The notes beneath the pieces were generated by a model. The model made no database searches and was not told the DNA's origin. It saw only the letters and a program-made list of their open reading frames with translations. A program made the translations under genes and the position numbers. Below, one piece after another: positions 56,701 through 64,000 of a stretch of 64,000 bases of DNA. Positions within the stretch are counted from its first letter, which is position 1; each line of letters begins with the position of its first letter. Source of the DNA: Dolomedes plantarius (lineage: Eukaryota > Arthropoda > Arachnida > Araneae > Dolomedidae); assembly GCA_907164885.2 (NCBI GenBank), contig OU015496.1, forward strand, positions 167,161,732 through 167,225,731, written 5' to 3'.

Positions 56701-56837
56701 GTATTATCAGCATTTATGTAGCTGCAAATAGTAGATAAATTTTCTCCATAGGTTAACATTGAGATGAACGAACCCAATAGGATTAGTACATAGCAGCAAG
56801 GCGGTTATCAACTGACATCACTTATCTTCCTCGGTCC

Positions 56838-57150
56838 TCATGTTAAGCAATGGCGAATTTTCAACGCAGTATTTTTTCTTATCGCAGATTGGCAAAAGCC
56901 TATTTTTAAATTCTGTTTCATGTATGAGAAGATTAAAAAAAAATTAAAAAGTTTTTAGTCTCCGCTTTTTTTACATGGTATTAAATCATTGACAAATTTA
57001 TTGCTAAAAAATTAAAACAGATTTTCAAAAACACGGGAACACTAATTAAAGATTTATTGTGAAACGTAGAAAACAGATTCAACAATGTGAATTTGCTTAT
57101 CTGTGATTAGAAATATACTTAGGGAAAAATTCCTCATAGCTATACACGGG
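56838..57150. mobile_element. Old TIR family Y, copy 2
   Basis: CTCATGTTAAGCAATGGCG at the left, CTCATAGCTATACACGGGG at the right, imperfectly inverted, as at 10432-11030. Confidence 0.55.
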
Positions 57151-57189
57151 GACTGAAGATTTTCATCTATTGCATAGGCCGCAAGGGTG

Positions 57190-57260
57190 GGCAAATGCGG
57201 CTCTTCATTGAGTCAAATGTGGCTCCCATTAAAATTTTAGTTTTAGTTTTTTCCTTGAAC
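57190..57260. mobile_element. Possible hAT-type end
   Basis: CAAGGGTGGGCAAATGCGGC and a following TGTGGCTCCC repeat resemble hAT MITE ends like 19765. No partner found; 57261-57379 unrecognised. Confidence 0.35.
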
Positions 57261-57379
57261 CTTTTGTAGTGTGCATGTGCGCAAACCGTAGTAGCCAGTA
57301 CGCATGTTGAAGGGGTAGTAGCAACAGTTGGAATTCAGCGCTCTTGCATACAGCACGTATGTACTACGTTATGTACATA

Positions 57380-57451
57380 CTAGCTAAATACCCGTGCTTC
57401 GCTACAGAGTACATTCAAATTAAATACAATGGTCAATGTATGCAATTAATG

Positions 57452-57498
<47 letters not shown>

Positions 57499-58055
57499 TT
57501 ATTTATAATAAATACAACGGTCAATGTATGCAATTAATGCCAAAAGATATATATATTTATAAAAAAATGGTAACGGATATTTTTATGGACAAAATAATGT
57601 ATAAGAAAAAAATCAAATTAAATACAACGGTCAACGTATGCAATTAATTTGTATGTTTAATAGCCATAAAACATACTAATTTGAATTAAATTCTTAAAAA
57701 CTTCCATCTCCATTAGCCTAGAGGTTAAATTTTATCTTTTACCGCATTTTAATATTTTTTGTCAATTTATTTCGTTGTTATGCACGTGACGCAATATTAA
57801 TTTAAAGTATCAGAAAAGAAAAGAAACCACGTGATCAGCATTTAATAAATTAAATTCTATAAGTTAATCTTTAAAAATTCACCAAAAATCAGAAAATGGA
57901 GGCAAGATCCGAAAAAGATTTCATTTTAAAGGAATTTTTATGATCTTTCTTGTGATATAAATTTTATAACCCTTAGATTATTATTTTAAATGTTCCTGTA
58001 GTAAAAATGCTCTTTAAATTTTATTTGGAAAATAAACGTTTTTATTTGGAAAATA
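57380..58055 (-). mobile_element. Non-autonomous Helitron, copy 4 (3' part)
   Basis: The reverse-strand 3' end is GTAGCGAAGCACGGGTATTT, then AGCTAG before a T, the Helitron CTAG|T form. The body is an inverted homologue of 17067-18107, with the same GCATACATTGACC(G/A)TTGTAT units and (TA)n at 57455-57492. Homology fades near 58055, so the 5' end is lost. Confidence 0.85.
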
Positions 58056-58454
58056 AATTTGTATTTTTTCTAACCTGCTGTTCATGTTATCAAGTGTTTT
58101 TTTTTCTTTGTATTGTGAAAAGTTTAGATAGATTGTGCATTAGCATAGAGATATAACAGTATTCCCTCAAGCATTTCAGTCCATGTTGACTGTGGTTAGT
58201 AGAAGAGGGTTATATCTTGTAATTAAAATTCAAAATCGTGCTTCAAAAATTGAAAACAACTTTAATAGTATATAGTTTTGCTTTCTGAAGTGATTTAAAC
58301 AATAAGGTTTCCCAAAATCATCTTAGGCATTCATAAAACAAGAAATGAAATTTCGACTTATATCTTCTTTAACACTTCCTGAAAATATGGCTATTTTGAG
58401 ATGTAACACACTTCTAGCTGAGGTGCGGTATGTGCCCACTGCAGGACTAAGGTA
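58056..58454. other. No recognised feature
   Basis: AT-rich spacer before the Tigger element. Confidence 0.5.
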
Positions 58455-58683
58455 CAGGTATTCCTCGACTTACGACCGCTCGCACTTACGACCAAAATCT
58501 TTGAATTAAAAAAAAAAATTCTCAAAAATACTGTTCCTCGAATGTACAGTACATACATATATGTATTACATAATTATTAAAAAGTATGATGCAATATTCT
58601 ACAATACTGCAAAAATTTATGACGCAATCATAAAAATGTATGATGCAATAGTTTCGATATCCACACGATAAATCAATCCTTCA

Positions 58684-58900
58684 TTGGCTTCAGAAATGGC
58701 TTCAGCTTTTCATTATATTAATGAAGGATTACAACAATTAGAAGAAATGGATCCAAATGAAGGAAGATCCACAAATGTTAATCATCGTATTCAGGAAAAT
58801 CTTACTTGCTACTTGACAATATGCAAGGAAAAGACGACGCAAACTGTTCAAACTACCTCGGATAACTTTGAAAAAAATAATAAGTTTCAACGTATTGTAA
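58684..58900 (+). pseudogene. Tigger transposase fragment
   Basis: Frame of up to 76 codons: AFHYINEGLQQLEEMDPNEG, NHRIQENLTCYLTICKEKTT, then QTVQTTSDNFEKN, similar to the 'K-x-Q-T-T-L-D-x-F' ending of Tigger proteins. The frame runs on to 58914, but probably enters the LTR near 58897. The likely true C-terminus (S-S-D-D-E-E) lies beyond the LTR in the tandem units. N-terminal and DDE domains absent. Confidence 0.7.
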
Positions 58901-58991
58901 GGATCTTGCCTTAAATAAAAGAGTGCCAGACTTGTTGTATTTAATGCTTTAATTGCATTTCCCGATTAAATACAGGCTATTTACAATATAT

Positions 58992-59418
58992 ATAATAATT
59001 ACAAGATAATAAGAACTTTTTATATACCATGTTTTTAAATTTTCTGTTGAATCATATAAACTTGACAATTCTATGTATTAATAAATACTTTTAAAAAAAT
59101 TTTTTGATGAACTATCCCATCAACTTGAAAGAAAATAAAGTTAATTGGAAGTTAACTTGCGTTTAACTTTTCGTTCCCGTCCCGGCTGATAGATGGCTGC
59201 ACCAGTCTACAAAACAAAATTAACTGAAAATGTATTCAGTTCTGCTTAAAGATGGCTAAAAGTATTAAAAAATGCATTGTCACCGTGTTCTGAGCTATTC
59301 TAAAAGTTTCAAATGTCTAGCTAGTCGGGAAGTTAGTTAAAAATCGATTGCAAGATTTGTACTGGACAAACACACGCACAAACACACAAACAAGAAAGCA
59401 AGTTAATAAAAACATGGT
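58992..59418 (-). repeat. Unclassified repeat V, copy 2
   Basis: Inverted homologue of 56258-56700 over its full length (CCCGTCCCGGCTGATAGATG; CTCAGAACAC on the other strand). Inserted in the LTR. Confidence 0.88.
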
Positions 59419-59796
59419 AAAAAGATTAAATTCGTGGGTTCACGGTATGGACGTGGAAGGTCAGACTTGAGTTGTCGCTGCACACATTCAAGTCTATCTA
59501 GGCCCGACAGTATCTCGTCTCCCGCTCCAGCGTCACTCTGAAAAGCTTAATCTCTGAATCACTGACATGAAATTAACTCGCGTCCGGCGACTTTATATGC
59601 CTTCGCTGAACGTTCTCGAAATGTCTGGAAAACGCCACCTTTCTTTTTCAGTTACGTTCCCCGACGACTAGGCGCCTCCGTACGGCCACTTCCTTTTGAT
59701 AGCTGACGAACTATTCCGCGAGCTGTCGGTAGCACTTCCGGTCTTTACGTCGCCAAGACTGTCTGTCTACAGCCGTCTAAATCGATTATGTACACA

Positions 59797-60391
59797 CAGT
59801 GCCGGATTTTCCTATAGGCTAACTAGGCTTCAGCCTACGGCCTCAAGATCAAGAGGGGCCTACATTCAAATTGTTAGAAAAATTGCATCGAAAATGAGAC
59901 CTTCAGAAAAATAGATTTTGATGAACTTATAGAAGAATTCTGTGTGAAAAAGTTTAGAAAGAAATTCTTCTAATCTACTATTTCGTTTTAAATGTATACA
60001 TGGATTGAATCAGTTCTTAAATAATATAACTATAAACATAAAATTTAATATGATATACAATTTGATATTTTCTTTTTTGTGATCTGGATTTTGTTTGAAT
60101 AAAGTTCCATTTTTGGTTTAGTTTAAGACTTAAAATTCATAATAATTCATACTTTAAATGCGAATTATTATGAAATAAATTTATCTGAATTAAATTTGGT
60201 TTAATCTTCAATGCATTGAATATATATAGGTTAGTACCAATAACAACATGTTTCATTTAATATATTGATATATATCACAGTAATGATGTATTTTATTATC
60301 TCTCATATAATTTACAAATTTAAAAATGAGAGGTGAAAGGGCCTCATAAGTGGAATAGCCTAGGGCCTCTTTTCATCTAAATACGGCCCTG
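59797..60391. mobile_element. hAT MITE nested in the LTR
   Basis: Ends CAGTGCCGGATTTTCC and, on the other strand, CAGGGCCGTATTTAG; exact 8-bp TGTACACA at 59789-59796 and 60392-60399. 595 bp, no ORF. Confidence 0.95.
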
Positions 60392-60435
60392 TGTACACAA
60401 ACCGCGTGTTGGTTAGTCTTCCCGAAATTTCCAGG

Positions 60436-61340
60436 CACAAAATACCACTATTGTATGGGAGTCGTTATAGTATCTTCTGTCAGAAATCCTGAACCAATGA
60501 ATTGTACTAACATAATAAGTAGTGATGACGAAGAATAATTTATGTCTTCTAAATACAATGCATTTTAGCAAAATACCGCTATTGTATGGGAGTCGTTATA
60601 GTATCTTCTGTCAGAAATCCTGAACCAATGGATTGTACTAACATAAGTAGTGATGACGAAGAATAATTTATGTCTTCTAAATACAATGTATTTTAGCAAA
60701 ATACCGCTATTGTATGGGAGTCGTTATAGTATCTTCTGTCAGAAATCCTGAACCAATAGAGTGTACTAACATAAGTAGTGATGATGAAGAATAATTTATG
60801 TCTTCTAAATACAATGTATTTTAGCAAAATACCGCTGTTGTATGGGAGTCGTTATAGTATCTTCTGTCAGAAATCCTGAACCAATGGATTGTACTAACAT
60901 AAGTAGTGATGACGAAGAATAATTTATGTCTTCTAAATACAATGTATTTTAGCAAAATACCGCTGTTGTATGGGAGTCGTTATAGTATCTTCTGTCAGAA
61001 ATCCTGAACCAATGGATTGTACTAACATAATAAGTAGTGATGACGAAGAATAATTTATGTCTTCTAAATACAATGTATTTTAGTAAAATACCGCTGTTGT
61101 ATGGGAGTCGTTATAGTATCTTCTGTCAGAAATCCTGAACCAATGGAGTGTACTAACATAATAAGTAGTGATGACGAAGAATAATTTATGTCTTCTAAAT
61201 ACAATGTATTTTAGCAAAATACCGCTGTTGTATGGGAGTTGTTATAGTATCTTCTGTCAGAAATCCTGAACCAATGGATTGTACTAACATAATAAGTAGT
61301 GATGAAGAATAATTTATGTTTTCTAAATACAATGTATTTT
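60436..61340 (+). repeat. Seven-unit tandem repeat (128-131 bp) in the Tigger element
   Basis: TATGGGAGTCGTTATAGTAT recurs at 60454, 60585, 60713, 60841, 60969, 61100 and about 61231. Period is 128 or 131 depending on an extra AAT in ACATAATAAGTAG. Each unit can encode N-P-E-P-M-D-C-T-N-I-S-S-D-D-E-E then stop, probably the transposase's acidic C-terminus. Confidence 0.95.
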
Positions 61341-61468
61341 AAATTACGTATGAAAGTAAAAAAAATATATGTATGTGCATATATACAAACAAAAAAAAAA
61401 TGCTTGAAACTCGACTTCCGACCAATGTCTCGGTCCCTATCTCGGTCGTAAGTCGAGCAATATCTGTA

Positions 61469-62359
61469 TGTGTTCACTTTAAAAATAAATTTTTTTTTTT
61501 TAAATCAAAATACAACTGAAGCATTGATAAGTACACAAAAGTAAAACATACATACTCTGATGACGACCAAAAAAATAAATAAATAAAACTTTTTTTATTT
61601 AAAAAAAAATTTAAGTTTATTTTGAGATAAATATAATATCTATAAACCACATAAGGCATTTTAAATATTGAACTGCAAGCATCTACAATGCAGAATCCGA
61701 ATGGAATGGGATGGGGGTTGGGGTAAGAAGATAAATGTAGATCCTCAAAACTTCAGTAGTGTACTTCCTTTTATTTGATTTAATTCATTTAAATTTTCTT
61801 AATCAAAGGATAAAACCCCTTCCCTTTCTAACTTAGAAACTGAATTCAGTTAATTTTTATCGGTGGATTTTAAGAGGCTCTGTGTCTCCATTTTGCCATT
61901 TATTCATTAAAGAAAAGTTTGACAGTGAATAACATACAAATGGAATTAAAGCTCGGCCAATGAAAAATTATACTAAATTATGATTTCTACATAAAAGAGC
62001 ACATGGATGCAAACATATATTATAGCTTCCAAACACTGGATGAGACATTTAAATTTCACTTATATTCTCACCTGAAATGAAGTATATTTAATTCTTCAGA
62101 TAAAATAATATTTTGGAAAAAGTTAAAATTTTTCTATTTCCAAACTGTTTTTAACATTCAATAGAGCATTTTTTATATATTATTCAGTTATACATAAGGT
62201 TTCAGCTCTGCGCATCGATTTGTCTACGTAACTTACATTGTAAGCAATTAAATGCAGATTGGAAAGTTACAAAATAATAAGCAACCTTATAACCTGAATT
62301 TTTTTTAACAATGAAATTCATTTTCCCATAATTTGAATACTGCAACCTTTAAAAAAATA
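61469..62359. other. No recognised feature
   Basis: AT-rich, poly-A/T tracts; no gene or repeat supported. Confidence 0.5.
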
Positions 62360-62583
62360 TTTCAGATAGTCTTTTCTAACGAAACTTCCGCAGGTTATTA
62401 ATGTAGGATTACTTATCGTTGCTTACCTCTTATTTATTTATTTATTTATTTTTGACATATTTTGGTACTTTTCTGTTTAACTATTTTACCACTATTTTGG
62501 CAACCTGCCGAAATTATAACTTGCGACAACACTGAAATTTTGCTTTCCGCAGGACTGTTATTGAAGAACATAATACTACGTTA
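62360..62583 (+). repeat. Interspersed repeat X, copy 3
   Basis: Contiguous short copy: TTATTAATGTAGGATTACTT, a (TTTA)n middle, TTTTGGTACTTTTCTGTTTA and GAACATAATACTACGTTA. Serves as the empty-site reference for the stack at 39893-46557. Confidence 0.8.
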
Positions 62584-62910
62584 AGAAAAGAAAAAAAGTC
62601 TATCAACATTAATAATAAGATCAATACAGTACATAACTATCTCTTTTATGGTAGCTGTGTGACATTACTTCCTTCCCACAATACCATGCAATTTCCTGTC
62701 AAGTATTTGATATTTTCAGTCTCATATCTCACCTTTTCATTTGGTTTTTCTATTCATTTTTTTATATGCTGCAGACAGGGAGTGTGATCCTCCCCTCCCC
62801 CCCAACCCCCCCCCAAAAAGGTACATGAAAAATGCAAAGACAGTTGTTTGATTATGAATGCTGTGGCTACCTTTTGCAACATGAGGGCTATACTGACCAA
62901 TACATGAAGC
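62584..62910. other. No recognised feature
   Basis: C runs near 62790-62815; otherwise unrecognised. Confidence 0.5.
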
Positions 62911-62914
62911 TTAA

Positions 62915-63318
62915 GGCTGCTGTGTACTAACCCTATTGTATTTGCTCACCTCGATGTTAACCTACGGACAAATTTTGTCCAAGGATTGCCGACTTGGATT
63001 TAAAGAATTTTTTTTAATTGTACTCTGTAAAAGAGAAAGAAATTTTATACCTTGGGGCATTTTTAATTTTTTTTAAAAAATGCAAAGAATATGTTTTAAT
63101 TTAAATCTGGCATAGTGTGTTTTAAACACTCTTCAATTCCTTTGGTGGGTGAAATTTATAAAATGAATCCTGTTGCAAGGTGCAGAAAAGTTCAGGCTAC
63201 CAGAAAGTACCATTTTTATTGGATTATCAGGATTTATGTAGCTGTAAATAGTAGACAAATTCTCTCCATGGGTCAATATTGAGGTGAGCGAATCCAATAG
63301 GGTTGGTACACAACAGTC
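62915..63318. mobile_element. Long-TIR MITE family W, copy 4 (uninterrupted)
   Basis: 404 bp between TTAA sites (62911-62914, 63319-63322). Ends GGCTGCTGTGTACTAACCC and, on the other strand, GACTGTTGTGTACCAACCC; TIRs about 65 bp. Confidence 0.93.
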
Positions 63319-63322
63319 TTAA

Positions 63323-64000
63323 AGAGGATTCCGAATGTCTACAAACATCCATGCCGAGTCTGGGATTTGAGTGAATAGTTTCAGATTCTGAGGACTAAGG
63401 CTCTAGCAATTCTGTTACTGCCTGTTCCGAGAGATGCAAGATTTTGATAAACTATTTTGTTAGAGAGCAAATCTAAAGACCACAAGATTGCATTTATTAT
63501 CTCGGAAATAACTTCTGAATGCAGTGTGTGGTATGTTTTCACCGTTAAAAAATCCATAAATAAGCAGACTGAATTTTAAAAAGTATTTGACAGTTTAAAA
63601 CAAAAAATAATAAGATAAAACATTATTATAAAATAAAAATAACTGAACATCTTACAACAGCAACCAACCTACAGCTGCACGAGCAACAGCAAACACTGCA
63701 TACCCAAGCACATACAACTGCTCCTGCCACACAGTATAAATAACAAGAATGTTTTACATCAGGCAGGGTCTCTTCTTCCTGAAAACACTTTAATGGAAAA
63801 ATGCAAATGTAAAAGAGTGACGTAAACACGGGAAACAATCACGATTAATCCGATCATGAATGACATCATACAATGCAATGACCGGTTAACTTAAAATAAC
63901 AAAGATTACGGAACAGTATAAAGAACATGAGTGAAGTTAAAGTGAACAATACGCACATGTACTAAGTTCCAATGTTTAGGAAATGAGTGTTACATAAACG
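63323..64000. other. No recognised feature
   Basis: AT-rich end of window. A cysteine-rich 70-codon reverse frame (63626-63838) has no known motif and reads through repetitive CAGCAAC sequence. Confidence 0.45.

Larger units (their letters stand above)
55444..56800. mobile_element. Long-TIR MITE family W, copy 3, split twice
   Basis: Left end after TTAA (55440-55443) reads GGCTGTTGTGTACTAACCC; right end TAGGATTAGTACATAGCAGC. A hAT MITE (55535-56024) and an unclassified repeat (56258-56700) are inserted; family W sequence resumes after each. Confidence 0.85.
58897..60437 (-). mobile_element. Probable solo LTR, reverse strand, with two insertions
   Basis: On the reverse strand it begins near TGTGCCTGGAAATTTCGGG and has a TATA-like CATATAAAGTCGCC near 59600. 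It ends with AATAAAAG-type signal sequence (about 58937-58913) and CAAGATCCTTACA. Subtracting repeat V and the hAT MITE leaves about 510 bp, a normal LTR size. No clean duplication seen, so edges are inferred. Confidence 0.6.
58455..61466 (+). mobile_element. Tigger-like element with nested insertions and tandem repeat
   Basis: Ends CAGGTATTCCTCGACTTACG and, on the other strand, CAGATATTGCTCGACTTACG; TA at 58453-58454 and 61467-61468. Sub-terminal TCGGTC/GACTT(A/C)(C/G) repeats are of pogo type. Inside: a short C-terminal coding piece, a probable LTR with two insertions, and seven tandem units. Confidence 0.88.

Noticed and set aside
63626..63838. Cysteine-rich 70-codon frame as a secreted peptide
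   Set aside because: No convincing signal peptide or cysteine spacing; it arises from CAGCAAC-type repetitive sequence.

Overview
The window looks like repeat-dense, AT-rich intergenic DNA from an arthropod, most likely a spider. The evidence is many (TA)n runs, tRNA-derived SINEs, Tc1/mariner, Tigger and hAT elements, arthropod-style Helitron ends, and Gypsy and Jockey coding fragments of the kind common in orb-weaver genomes. The spider assignment is inferred from recalled protein resemblance; no search was run. I found no convincing host gene: every recognisable coding stretch belongs to a transposable element (TE). No CRISPR array, operon or rRNA gene is present.

Layout. 0-6.5 kb: a SINE, the tail of a Jockey-like ORF2, a hAT-like MITE, a Tigger-like MITE and a hAT element holding a GC-rich MITE. 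6.6-11 kb: a mariner-like element with a DD41D transposase remnant, a reverse-strand SINE, AT-rich repeats and an old terminal-inverted-repeat (TIR) family. 12-20.4 kb: a Jockey RNase H fragment, a decayed Tc1 with 27-bp TIRs, a Helitron, a split hAT with a likely solo LTR, and a mariner MITE carrying a hAT MITE. 20.45-23.35 kb: a satellite of 21 monomers of 138 bp in a three-monomer (414-bp) higher-order repeat. 24.4-31.4 kb: two tRNA-like heads (one a full SINE), a MITE split by a solo LTR, a hAT with transposase remnants, a PIF/Harbinger-type MITE and a Helitron with a long internal foldback.

32.08-36.67 kb: a Gypsy LTR element with gag and the end of pol but no protease, reverse transcriptase, RNase H or integrase core; its 3' LTR is split by a Jockey-type fragment. 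37.9-39.0 kb: a second foldback Helitron. 39.9-46.6 kb: a nested stack. A repeat holds a Tc1, which holds a hAT and a long-TIR element resembling Mutator (MULE), which in turn holds a nearly intact Tc1. Removing the inserts leaves about 1.28 kb of the outer Tc1, close to its 1.23-kb relative at 50.35 kb. 48.57-53.3 kb: Tigger, MITE, Tc1, mariner and hAT MITE, nearly end to end.

53.7-64 kb: a Tigger-like element, a MITE split twice, a Helitron 3' end, and a 3-kb Tigger holding a likely LTR, a hAT MITE and a seven-unit tandem repeat, then further MITE copies. The elements do not form a pathway; the logic is sequential insertion. Exact target-site duplications (TSDs) allow the order to be read at many junctions.
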